A DNA stretch of 64,000 bases. Source: Polyodon spathula. Its lineage: Eukaryota; Chordata; Actinopteri; Acipenseriformes; Polyodontidae. The translations under genes and the position numbers were made by a program. The notes beneath the pieces are model-generated. The model was not told the DNA's origin. It was given only the letters and a program-made list of their open reading frames with translations, and did no database searches. Location: NCBI RefSeq assembly GCF_017654505.1, contig NC_054534.1, forward strand, positions 20,781,752-20,845,751, in the 5' to 3' direction. Shown here one piece after another: positions 14,958 through 24,565 of the stretch. Within the stretch, counting starts at the first letter, position 1, and every line of letters starts with the position of its first letter.

Positions 14958-17900
14958 GCAACATGTAAAGTGTTGGTCCCATTTTCCTTGAGCTAAAATA
15001 AAAGATCCCAGAAATTTTCCTTATGCACAAAAAGCTTATTTCTCTCAAATTTTGTGCACAAATTTGTTTATCCCTGTTAGTGAACATTTCTCCTTTGCCA
15101 AGATAATCCATCCACCTGACAGGTGTGGCATATCAGGAAGCTGATTAAACAGCATGATCATTACACAGGTGTACCTTGTGCTGGGGACAATAAAAAGGCC
15201 ACTGTAAAATGTGCAGTTTTGTCACACAACACAATGCCACAGACTGGCATGCTGACTGGAAGAATGACCACCAGAGCTGTTGCCAGAGAATTGAATGTTC
15301 ATTGTCTCCATCGTCGTTTTAGAGAATTTGGCATTACGTCCAACCGGCCTCACGACCGCAGACCACGTGTAACCACGCCAACCCAGGACCTCCACATCCG
15401 GCTTCTTCACCTGCGGGATCGTCTGAGACCAGCCACTATGACAGCTGATAAAACTGTGGGTTTGGACAACTGAAGAATTTCTGCACAAACTGTCAGAAAC
15501 CGACTCAGGGAAGCTCATCATATCAAAACAAAGTCAAAATGGCCAAAACAAACAGTTTAAACAAAAATAATATATACTTTTAAAATACCATGATTTTAGA
15601 CAGAGCCGTCGATTTCACACAGTAAAACATGCCTTCACAAACTCCCCTAAACCCCAACAATGTTGTTACAAATATATATATACATATATATATATAATAT
15701 CCTATATATACTATATATATTATATATAATATATAAATTTATTTAATCATCGCACAGCTCACAAAACCCTCACCTTCACCAACATTAATTCTTATCACTA
15801 ATACAAAACTAACACCCGTGATCACCTTTTTATTTACACTGTGTGGACGCTCTAGGCAACGTATTTAACATATTATTACACCTTGCGTATTCAGCCAGTA
15901 CCCATAGTGTTTTTCAGAGAGGGGGAATTTAGGACCCCAAAGGTCGGTGGACTATGCAAAAACGGCTCTGTTGCCATCTGGGGAAAGCCTTAGACCCCTT
16001 TCTGGTACCCACTATTCCCCCACACCTGTGCACCAGCAGGGCATCCACAAGGGGATATACGCTTTGGTAATTGACCATGAAACCTGAACCACATGCTCAA
16101 GGTTCATTCTATTTAATTATTTTATATTTAAACTCAGTATCAAGTGTGTTGCAATTATTAAACCATTAGCAACATACTTTTGTAAGAATGTATAGTACAT
16201 ATAGAATATCCTGCAGCATCTCTGGATTTAGATTTGTCTGTGGAAGAGTTTGGGATTTTAGTTATTGTTTTATTGTATAACAAATACTGTTCTATTTTAG
16301 TTACAAATTATCCCAGAAGGCAATTCCATCTGAAGTAAGACCTATAAAGAATACAACTAGAAACTACTTTACAATGAAACATCAAAATGATCACCACTGC
16401 ATAAGTAAGGTAAGTAATTTTACTTTTTATGTACTGTATAACATCACATTTTACGCCTCTTGTATCAGGGGACTTTCATTATATCTTCAAATTGTCCGAT
16501 TTATTTTCTTTAACTTCTGCTGTGTGTGTGTGTGGTGTGTGTCTATTGGTAGGGTTACATTTGAATTATGATCCTTATAGCAGCTTCAGAGATAATAACA
16601 AAACAATCTACAACTGTAATAACAAGTTATATTGTTATTAAATTTAGCATAGCATGATGTAATTATGTTTATGACAGTGTTTGTCATGTTGTGCTTCTAT
16701 AAACCATAACAAGGATAGCGGCATCATAACTATGTTTTAATCCCAATCTATTTATGTTTGGATGCTTTGTCAGGACATGTGTTGCAGGACTGAGACAGAT
16801 ATATCATGCATTCATCCTTCTACTCCATTTGAACTGAAAAAAAAACTGGAATTTAAACTAAAGAATGTAAATAAAACCTTAAATCAAAAACAACAAAGGA
16901 GTCCTGTTTTGAAGGGCAAAAGTGAAGACAAATTGTAATAGTATAAAACTAGCAAGAAAATTGGTTATTATTCTGCATAATTTCTCTGATTGGTTTCTAG
17001 AAGTAAAATGATTTTATTCCACTTTGAGACTTTTCCTGTGCCTCAAAACAGGACCTGTGAAGTGGTAACAATAATGCCACATATTATAAAGCTAGTGAAC
17101 AGTAGTGAATTTGACAGTTAGTAGCTAGCAAGTAAGTACATCATTACATATTTGGAAGCCTAACATCAGACTGACTTGACCTGGTTTTCTTTTCTGAGAA
17201 TAATTTCCAGTGTATTATTATCTTAATTAATTATTTGCATTTTTTACAATTTTAAACAGTAGCAGGGAAAACAAAACAAACGTCTGCATCCCATATTAGG
17301 TGTCCAGCCCTTCCTAATCTTTACACAAACGATTTTGCACCATCTGCACCCAGACCAATTCCTGAAGGTAAATGCAGCTTCCAGTTTTTATTAATGCATG
17401 TCATTATATCCAACAGCTTTGATAATGGGTGTTCTACATATTATGTTTTTATTGTGGTTGTGGTTGCTGGATTAGGGTTACTGGATTTACAGAGCAGGGG
17501 GAGCACACACACTGTTAATGTGTAAGCTCTTATTCCTCAATCTGCTCTACAAGTCTGTGATTGTTAAGACATAGTCTACAACATATACCACACACTGTAC
17601 TTTGAAACCCAGGTGTCCGTTCATCCAGTCAGAGGAGTTGACTTAGAAAGGTGCACCCAATCAAAATGCTGTGCCATAACAGGCAGCACCTACAGCCAAT
17701 GATATTAGTGCTACTGTCTCACTTTCAATACATTTAGAGATAGTGACGTTCATTGAAAATTGCATCTGAAGGGTGGCCTCAAGTCTGTCTTGAAGGGAAC
17801 ATCCTCTTCTAGTAAGAGCTAAGGTAGTCTCCATGCTCATCCAGTATCTGACCTCTGTACTGCCAAGTGAGAGGTACATTGAAACTACAATCACCTTTTA

Positions 17901-18338
17901 CCAACTATATGAAAGTACATTAACACGCTGCATTACCAGCATAATGTCAGCTTTTATCCAAAATGCCAGCTTTTGTCCTTTTTGACAATTTTATCACTGC
18001 ATCTAATTGAATAAAGCATACTTTTTTTGTGGCGAACTATAACAAGTAAAGGGCGGGTTTAAATTTCTACAATTCCTAATCAGATTTCTAAAAGACAGTG
18101 TTTTACTGTCATTTGTACCTGATGATTACAAGTTGAACATGGGCTCATGGGCTCATTATGTTTATCAGGCACCTGAGCTGTATGTCTGATCATGCACATA
18201 ACCAGTTTCTGTATCCCAGACTGCAGCTGCTACTGTACACTGAAATCAACAACCACTGTGTCAAGCATCTTTAAGGAATGGTTAACACCCAGAAGCCAAC
18301 CACTGATCAATCTATGTGTGCTTGAAAGTGACAGGTGA
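946..18338 (+). CDS. Unrecognised multi-exon gene, predicted Ser/Gln-rich protein with coiled-coil middle (15 exons, 558 codons)
   Basis: I do not recognise this protein. The chain is 946-1023, 2516-2593, 3791-3877, 6007-6135, 7939-8028, 8271-8348, 11251-11443, 11946-12099, 12470-12569, 13414-13605, 14019-14032, 16301-16409, 16774-16921, 17260-17367 and 18220-18338. Each piece has AG before and GT after it, and the phases agree at every junction. The sum is 1677 nt, exactly 559 codons including the stop. Residues about 82-180 are helix-rich and acidic. About 181-295 are Ser-rich. About 285-395 (exons 8-10) look coiled-coil, with many E, Q, L, R and [18 protein letters not shown] stretch near residue 370 is basic then Ala-rich. 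The tail (residues 399-558) is Lys/Ser/Pro-rich. No enzyme motif, signal peptide or membrane segment is visible. The chain is strongest from exon 5 on. The first three exons are tentative, and the true start may lie upstream. A cytoskeletal or centrosomal scaffold is one guess from composition only. Confidence 0.6.
2516..2593 (+). CDS. Unrecognised gene, exon candidate 2
   Basis: Open frame reading about [20 protein letters not shown], closed by a strong GAGAAG|GTAAGT donor. The acceptor is uncertain: 2516 keeps phase 0 with exon 1, while 2511 (after ACTCAG) is a better-looking AG but needs incoming phase 1. Confidence 0.4.
3791..3877 (+). CDS. Unrecognised gene, exon candidate 3
   Basis: 29 codons starting [16 protein letters not shown], with acceptor GGGCAG and donor GAGAAG|GTAAAT, phase 0 at both ends. 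An in-frame AG at 3760 would allow a longer exon. Confidence 0.45.
6007..6135 (+). CDS. Unrecognised gene, exon 4
   Basis: 43 codons between TTCTTAACAG and CCCCG|GTAACA, phase 0 to 0. Contains [20 protein letters not shown], an amphipathic, probably helical segment. Confidence 0.55.
6767..7250 (+). mobile_element. Probable solo LTR
   Basis: 484-bp block with a TG start (TGTAACATGGCAGGG) and a CA end, inserted in AT-rich sequence so the target duplication is unreadable. It contains a TATA-like TATTTAAA near 6907 and an A-rich polyadenylation-like TTTATTAAAA near 7152, in the right order for U3-R-U5. No internal retroviral genes are beside it, so a recombined solo LTR is the likeliest reading. 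The family cannot be named from sequence alone. Confidence 0.5.
7252..7329. repeat. (AT)n microsatellite
   Basis: About 39 uninterrupted AT units directly after the LTR-like block. Confidence 0.95.
7939..8028 (+). CDS. Unrecognised gene, exon 5
   Basis: 30 codons, [20 protein letters not shown] onward, between TTTCATGCAG and GATCAG|GTAAGA, phase 0 to 0. Both splice sites are strong and the peptide looks like an amphipathic helix. Confidence 0.65.
8271..8348 (+). CDS. Unrecognised gene, exon 6
   Basis: 26 codons, acidic and Ser-rich ([18 protein letters not shown]), between GTGTAACAG and GCCAAA|GTAATG, phase 0 to 0. Confidence 0.55.
11251..11443 (+). CDS. Unrecognised gene, exon 7
   Basis: 64 codons plus one base. 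The acceptor ATAAATTTAG at 11250 gives a phase-0 entry starting [15 protein letters not shown]. The exon ends LTG at CAG|GTAGGA, phase 1. A second AG at 11313 is in a good pyrimidine tract but would break the frame with exon 6. Confidence 0.6.
11946..12099 (+). CDS. Unrecognised gene, exon 8
   Basis: Enters at phase 1 after CATCCTAG and leaves at phase 2 at CAGAT|GTAAGT. Encodes a Ser-rich stretch ([19 protein letters not shown]) followed by the start of a Gln-rich helix. Confidence 0.7.
12470..12569 (+). CDS. Unrecognised gene, exon 9
   Basis: Enters at phase 2 after TTGTTTCAG and leaves at phase 0 at AAAAA|GTATGT. Encodes [20 protein letters not shown] and onward, with coiled-coil-like heptad character. 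Confidence 0.7.
13414..13605 (+). CDS. Unrecognised gene, exon 10
   Basis: 64 codons after TTTCTCAACAG, closing at AGGAGG|GTAATT, phase 0 to 0. Helical and charged ([20 protein letters not shown]), then a basic run and five Ala, then another charged helix. This is the most protein-like exon of the gene. Confidence 0.75.
14019..14032 (+). CDS. Unrecognised gene, 14-nt microexon 11
   Basis: AACAACGGTGTACT sits between a good acceptor (GGTTTGCTGCAG) and a consensus donor (GTAAGT). It enters at phase 0 and leaves at phase 2. This is what is needed to connect exon 10 to exon 12, which cannot be joined directly without a stop codon. Confidence 0.6.
14055..14400 (+). mobile_element. tRNA-derived SINE
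   Basis: An A-box-like TGGCTCACCTGG at 14071-14082 and a B-box-like GGTTTGCGCCC at 14127-14137 are spaced as in a tRNA-type Pol III promoter. A GC-richer body follows up to about 14310, then a less certain tail. It is not a functional tRNA gene: no closing acceptor stem is seen. The 3' limit is approximate. Confidence 0.6.
14836..14954. repeat. (TG)n/(TA)n compound microsatellite
   Basis: A TG run passes through TATATG variants into a pure TA array that ends directly at a Tc1-like element. Confidence 0.9.
14955..15540 (+). mobile_element. Truncated Tc1/mariner-type transposon
   Basis: Left terminal region followed by a degraded transposase reading with Tc1 character: an HTH-like segment ([12 protein letters not shown]) and a downstream [11 protein letters not shown] stretch matching the Arg/Pro linker between HTH subdomains of fish Tc1 transposases. 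The frame ends in a stop at 15471-15473 and matching sequence ceases near 15540. The catalytic DDE domain and right inverted repeat are gone. The (TA)n array on its left fits TA target preference. Confidence 0.8.
15541..16120. repeat. Unclassified repeat-like segment
   Basis: Compositionally distinct block: an imperfect (AT)n stretch at 15671-15737, then GC-richer sequence at 15885-16070 with several short G/C runs. On the minus strand it resembles LTR or retroelement flank sequence, but no diagnostic motif was found. Confidence 0.25.
16301..16409 (+). CDS. Unrecognised gene, exon 12
   Basis: Enters at phase 2 after TTCTATTTTAG and leaves at phase 0 at AGTAAG|GTAAGT. Encodes [17 protein letters not shown] and onward, a basic, Asn/His-rich segment. 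Confidence 0.65.
16774..16921 (+). CDS. Unrecognised gene, exon 13
   Basis: Enters at phase 0 after GCTTTGTCAG. Lys-rich ([16 protein letters not shown]). The donor chosen is GGCAAAA|GTGAAG (phase 1), which joins exon 14 in frame. If it is not used, the frame runs to a TAA at 16936-16938 and this would be a terminal exon. Confidence 0.5.
17260..17367 (+). CDS. Unrecognised gene, exon 14
   Basis: Enters at phase 1 after TTTTAAACAG and leaves at phase 1 at CCTGAAG|GTAAAT. Pro/Ser/Thr-rich ([13 protein letters not shown]). Confidence 0.6.
18220..18338 (+). CDS. Unrecognised gene, terminal exon 15
   Basis: Enters at phase 1 after TTTCTGTATCCCAG and runs to TGA at 18336-18338. The C terminus reads [20 protein letters not shown] plus five residues. 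No clean polyadenylation signal was found before the LINE fragment that starts near 18600. Confidence 0.55.
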
Positions 18339-18599
18339 CTGACAGGGCATCACAGCAGCATACTGTAAGAGAATTATGACACCTGGAAGTTAAAGATCTC
18401 CTACTCCTACAAATGGCAGCTCAGCACATCTGCATACTTATTACAGGTCACACAATTGACCCTCTGGCTCTTTAAATCATCACCAAGGTTTCTGAACAAA
18501 CAAAGGAAAATACAAACAAAATACCTAGCTCTCTTGGAGCACTAGCTAACACAGTTCTTCTCTTAACTTTGAGAATACCCTGAACCTAACAGGGGAAGG

Positions 18600-19310
18600 C
18601 TAATTCCTTTTACCCCCTGTGACGGGGGTGTAACAGGTCCAGAGTGTAATTTGCCCTCCCGACCACTGGTGGCGTCATGCAGCGGTAAAAACAGTACAAT
18701 AACTCAAAACAAAAGCACATTCCAATTTTCCCCCCATCCCACGGGGGGGAGGGACAGGGAGAGGGGGGTGGTGGCGACACTCCCTCCCACCACAAAGGAC
18801 CCCAAAAATCCACATCAGACAGTGACAGCTGAGGACTGATTTATTGCAATTTAATGGTATCTGTGGCCACCTCCAGGCTTGTACAGTCCCCTCCCAGGCC
18901 CCATGAACCTGAACGACAGAAAGCTCCACATAAATAATGTCAAAGAATGCAAGGGTCCACTGACGCCAGGGCAGGGAATGCAGACGCTGCCAGTGCAGGG
19001 CCAACATTTTCTTAATAGCAGTAATGCCAGTCAGTCAAATCCGCTTTTGCTGTAGAGACAGATCAAGTGATAAATCATCATTTAACAAAAGGACTAAACT
19101 GGAACAAGGAATGATTTTCCCTGAGTATAGTGGATAAAGTTGAACAAACTCAGTCCCAGAATACAGCCACATCCGGATATTCCCAAATCATGTGAAAAAA
19201 GGTGCCCATGGCACCCTGAGGACAAAGCGCACACAACAGGGTATCAGCAAGTTTCATTTGGAATGTTTCTGAGGGGTTACATATATTCTATAAATAAAAT
19301 TGAAATGGAT
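18600..19310 (-). mobile_element. L1-like LINE fragment, ORF2 C-terminal part
   Basis: The minus strand from about 19007 reads LALHWQRLHSLPWRQW and then DIIYVELSVVQVHGAWE. This resembles the C-terminal part of L1-clade ORF2, where a W-rich segment precedes a DLL/DII..LE motif. It carries stops and frameshifts, so it is dead. A G-rich tail follows near 18730-18770. The extent is approximate. Confidence 0.55.
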
Positions 19311-19683
19311 CAGCTGGTGATTAGGGTTTTTGGAAGCAAAGCACAGATTATCCCAAACAGTATCCCAACAAATGTCTGCATTTGCAGAAGATATGTCATA
19401 AGCTGTCATTTTCTGAATTTATTATGAGTACCTTTCTGTCAGTAATGTGAGGTAGAATGCAATGTATTTATGTATACTTGCTTAGCTAGGTGCATTGGCA
19501 AAAAGTGCCACAAGGGTAGGGTAAAATGGGCAAAAAAAACAACACAAAAAAACATTTATATTGGTTTAAACACTAAAGGATTGTATGACTCATCAACCAT
19601 AAGGCTGGATTATGACTTGAAAGTTAAGTATTTCAATAACCACCATCATTTTTATTTATTTATTATTATCAACACACCTCAGA

Positions 19684-19742
<59 letters not shown>
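19684..19742. repeat. (AAT)n microsatellite
   Basis: About 19 AAT units with one slip. Confidence 0.95.
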
Positions 19743-20229
19743 CCTTAAATTTACTGTGGTGTATCATGGAAACAAAATACAGCAAAGCATTGTAAAAGAA
19801 CATTGAAAACACCATCACAAACTCCAACATAACAAACACATTTGTATACTCAAGCTTGGTACCTATGAACATTTAGACTATTTGTACTCTAATTAGAGAA
19901 GCATTTTTGAAAACAGAAAATATGTCTGGGAAATCGCCGATCTGTAAGTGCTACTGTGTGTAGCCAGTATTGTTTGCAACTTCCCACAAATAAGTGTATT
20001 TATACTGTTTAATATCACTATGATTAAATAACAACTGCAATTATGAGTTTAGTAACATTCATTCATTTGGAATATGTTCTGTTCTGTCAATTACTTATTT
20101 TGAAATGTGTACATAACGAAAATGACACCCATAGACATTTTGAAGCTACAAAAAAAAAAAAAAAAAAAAATCGGATTTAAAAGTTTAAACCAAAAACAAC
20201 AAAAGCCTACACGTGCTAGAGTGGTTAAA

Positions 20230-20260
<31 letters not shown>

Positions 20261-20437
20261 CACTGTCACAACAGCATCAGCAGGCCGTGAGTTGTGTCCC
20301 ATTCAAACTTTGGACTTTTTTTGTAGTGAATACACCCGGGATAAGTAGAATTTGTATTTGCAAAAGTCTGGATACACGTTATCATTTGCTGTTAGTGCTA
20401 GTCAGAGAGCGTCACAAGACCAAGCGGTTTCAGCTGA

Positions 20438-20445
20438 TCACATGA
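20438..20445. promoter_or_regulatory. M-box/E-box in SNX2 promoter
   Basis: TCACATGA, reverse complement of the M-box TCATGTGA bound by MITF/TFE-type bHLH-ZIP factors, 74 bp upstream of the SNX2 ATG. Binding is inferred. Confidence 0.4.
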
Positions 20446-20447
20446 CT

Positions 20448-20455
20448 CTTCCGGG
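20448..20455. promoter_or_regulatory. ETS-type site in SNX2 promoter
   Basis: CTTCCGGG, core of ETS/GABP sites common in TATA-less housekeeping promoters. It lies next to the M-box and about 65 bp before the ATG. No TATA box was seen. Confidence 0.4.
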
Positions 20456-20518
20456 TCCTTCTGACTCTCACCGTTTCTCCTGATTGTTTTTTGGTTCATT
20501 TATTATTGCTGGAAGAAG

Positions 20519-20626
20519 ATGGCGACGGAGAGGGAACCTCCACCGCTGGGAGATGCAAAACAAACCGATTTCATGGAACTGGAAGACGGGGAGGATCTCT
20601 TCATCAGCACCGCCTCAACGCTGGAG
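20519..20626 (+). CDS. SNX2: SNX2 exon 1
   Basis: 36 codons from the ATG to CTGGAG|GTGAGA, phase 0. Contains the first acidic DLF motif (EDGEDLF). Confidence 0.95.
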
Positions 20627-21260
20627 GTGAGACTGCTAAAACGTAGCTTTAATGTTCAACTATCTATATGTTTCTTGCAGACTGGTAAATGAACACAAGG
20701 CACCACTCTGTTAAAACTAGAGTACACTTAATCCAAACTGACAACTTTGTATTTAAAACCTACTGGAAAAACGTATTGTACATTATAACCCTGACTGCAT
20801 CGCTTTTTAGACTTGTTTTTGTATAACAGGTATCAAAAATAAACCGTTGTGTGGCTTATGATTAGTACGCATGTGTGAGATGGGATAGGGGTGTCAGTGT
20901 AGGGTTACTTTCACTTCCTGCTTGCGAAGGGTTACACCAAACGAGTCTAGCGAAAACAAATGCTTATTTTGTATACAGTGTGTTGTATCTAGAGGTTTTG
21001 TGAAGATGATATATAACCCGAAAACTTTGAAAAACAAGTTGTATTGCAGTGGTGCTTTAACTCCCTCCGAACAAACCATTCAAGCCTCCTCCTATGTGGC
21101 TGTATTTGCAACGTTTTTATTTGTTTTTCATTTATTTGTGATTGTTGACAACGTCGTAATCAACAGTTACTATGCAGATCTACAGTATTTAATACATTGG
21201 CTTCGTCATATTGACAACAGTTATCAAGTTTAAAAGCTGTTTATAAAATTAATGTTATCA

Positions 21261-21331
<71 letters not shown>

Positions 21332-24300
21332 CAGTATGTTAGTCATTAATGGAATTAAATGTGGGAGTTGGAGACCTCCCTGTTTCAAATAAGACATTTA
21401 TAAAAATAAATAAATAAAAACCTTTCAGGTATTGCTGAAAGACAAAACTGACCTAGCGACGCCTTTCCCTGGTTTACTGTACACCCTTCCCCCATCAAAT
21501 CTGGGAACTGGAAAGACCAAACACCCCTTCCCAGTTGCTGTATAGTTTGTGCCTGTTTCATTTCATAGCATGACAAGCTCAGGCACCCTGGTACTGAGAA
21601 CAGCAATCTGTTGATCTCTGTATGTACAGTCGATAAAACAAGGTGTAATGCAGTAGTTGGCATCTGTTACAGTTGTCAGGTCACTTAGTTCCTCCCTAAA
21701 GTAATGGGTGTGACTGTTACTGTACCAGATTGTTTTTCTTTTGAGAAAGAAGGAATTCCTATTTAACCTTGGCCACTGCTAGAGTCACGTGGTAGTCTTG
21801 TGAGTGTTTATAAAATATATAGTGTCTAATGTTCTTTTGCCTTTGCTGAGTCTGAGGTTCGAAGTGGTCTTAAAAGCAGCACTCGAGGCGTAGACACAGA
21901 TTAACCAGTCTGACCTTTGAGTCTTCATAGTTAGTAGCTACTCTGCAGGGGTGTTTTTACTAAAACATAGTCATTGAAATGGTAGTGATACACAGTTAAT
22001 GGAGAATGCTTATTGTAATGTGGCTCCATCCTAGGTAAAGAGCAAAAGGTTCTTTATAGAGAAACCAACAAGGCCTTTTATTGTTTTTATTTACTCAGGA
22101 TCGCATTTACAAGTGGCAAATTGGTAGCAAGAAGCTTAATCTTACGGTACACATTATAAAAGTTTAATCAGTTGAATATTGAGCTTGCTCTTAATAACGA
22201 TTGACCTTGTTATTATTTTGTTTACTGTATCTCGGTATTCTGTCTACTTTGCTACCGATATGTAGCCTACTTTCTACTCCTGCTTGCATTTCCTCATGAG
22301 AGATTCATCCAGAACAAGGTTAATACTCATTAGCAATGCTGTTTGCTTTAAATAGGAAGACTGTAATTTTCTAATAGTGAGTGTGTCATTGTTTTTCAAT
22401 TGCATAATTGAAAAATGTATATTTATCCCCAGTCAGTTCTCTACCTGAGCTAAACTTTAAACACCAGACCAGTGTCAAGGTTCAGTGTGGGGGTAATATA
22501 TACTGCTAATGGTGCAGAACTATTAATACACAACTAATGTGTAGCATGTAATATAGGTGCTCTTACTGTAAGTTAACCTACTGAATTATATACTGGCCAC
22601 CAAAAGTATTTGTACAGTGGATATGATGACAAGACAATATTTGAACAAAATCAATCATATTGAACCATCCAATTAATGATCACATTTTCTTTGCCACCAG
22701 ACAAAATGTGGTATTTCTTTAGGAAGTAATTTCTTCAAAAAGTATTTGTACACGATGATCTGAAAGACGAGCTTAGAGAGCAGGCTTCAGAATGTTTTAG
22801 TTTTACAGTGTAGCTCACAATATCGTGGCCAGGCTGTTCGTTAATTGTCTGGTTCTAATAAAGGTCATCAGTGTGGTATTTATACAGGGTGTGTCAACAT
22901 TGCTTCACTCATGAGAAAAATGTCCAAGACTTATGAGTTGTACACAGCTCTCTGGCAAAGAAAGGCCTCAGTATATAATGTATGAAGTACTGAAGCATGC
23001 AGACTTTAAATTAATCATACAACAGTACAATACACTGTTCAGAAGTCAGGCCTTGTTGTAAATGCTGTTTGGTAGAGCTGCCCTAGGAAGACCAATGCCA
23101 GAACTCATTTAAATTGTCTAAGTGGTGCAGAAGAACAGAAAAGCATAACAAGTATTTTGTGTTCATACAATTCAAAATTTGGTGTGACAAGAGGCAGGTG
23201 GGGAATACTGCCTTGACGGTCTGCAACCCACGGTGAAGTCCTTGCCTGGGTTTTTAAGGCAGAGATGGGGATAGGTCAACTGCATTCCATCAAGGGGACA
23301 TATGGATTTAGTATGAAAACACAATTGTTGATTGCTCCCAAAAAACTGATTGGTCGCCAGTATAACTTGAAACACCATTGTGCTCCAAAGTGAGTGAAGC
23401 CTTAGCTGGACTTTAGGGGTCTCCTGAAAGCCAAGACTTGAACACAGTTGCAGTGCTTTATATTTTATTTTCAAGATTAACACAACAACAAAACCTGGCT
23501 GTTTGTTTGCCTGTGCTCCTTGACCAGATTCATTTTTTTATTTGTAATCAGCCTATGGTTAAATGTATTTGCTACTACCGGTTTATTTAAAACAAAGCAC
23601 AATACTATCCCACAATTCCCCAGTGACCTTTGACTCACAGCAAGAATTTCAGAGGTTGGCCATGTTTAGAAATAAAGCATTGAAACGCTCTAGATTTTGG
23701 CAGCTAGCCGTGGGCAGCTGAAACCTGTAGTACCAAGCAGTGGAAACAAGGCATAATTTACAGGTGTCTGGAACAAAGTGATGACCAGTTATGTGTGCTA
23801 AGCAGTTTGGTCGAATGTGTGATAAATGTATGTGCCAGATCTACTCGGTACTAAAAAACTTTTGTGTTGTACAGTAAATGTAAGTGAGTGTGCATATAGT
23901 AAGAGTGTACAAATAACAAATAGACTTGCCCAGGCACATATTGTTTTATTTTTTCATAAAGTATGGAACTGTATGTTGGTCATAATAGAGCAACTGTCTC
24001 ATATTGCCAAAATAAGTTAAACTTGTTTTTGACAGGTGTTCAGGTACTTTTCAGCCACTCTGTTTAAAGCTTTGAAACATCCAAGTGCAACAAAGGGTAC
24101 ATTTTGACCTTTGAAGGTTTGGAACACGTTACCGAAGGAAGGTTCAAACCTTTGATGGTACTAAATTACATCATTTACTGTTGTCATCACTACAGCTACT
24201 ATTTTATATTTGATTGAAAATCCTATTATTTTACAGGTAAGCCAAACATATTGACTAGAACATTCACATGTAGTTTAAAAATGTTATATAGAACAGTAAT

Positions 24301-24483
24301 CATGTTTTCATAATTTAAATAGAATTACATGTTTATGTACATGTAATTGATGCTGCTTGAGATATAGTGTATACAGTAAACTTGCATTGCAGCAGCACCA
24401 ACTGCAGCGGGTTTAGGCAAAACAAAGCTGTATTTAACAATCACAGTTCCAAGCAGGTTGTCATTCACAGTCACATTTTACTA

Positions 24484-24565
<82 letters not shown>

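Larger units (their letters stand above)
18339..20400. other. Intergenic region between the unrecognised gene and SNX2
   Basis: Holds an L1-like fragment, an (AAT)n array at 19684-19742 and two A-rich runs (about 20150-20170 and 20231-20262). No further exon candidates were seen. Confidence 0.6.

Noticed and set aside
16301..16333. Alternative terminal exon [10 protein letters not shown] after joining exon 10 directly to 16301
   Set aside because: It ignores the well-formed microexon at 14019 and the long open frame to a consensus donor at 16410.
20107..20445. 112-codon Lys-rich frame upstream of SNX2
   Set aside because: It is a translation of poly-A runs. The real SNX2 start at 20519 is fixed by homology.
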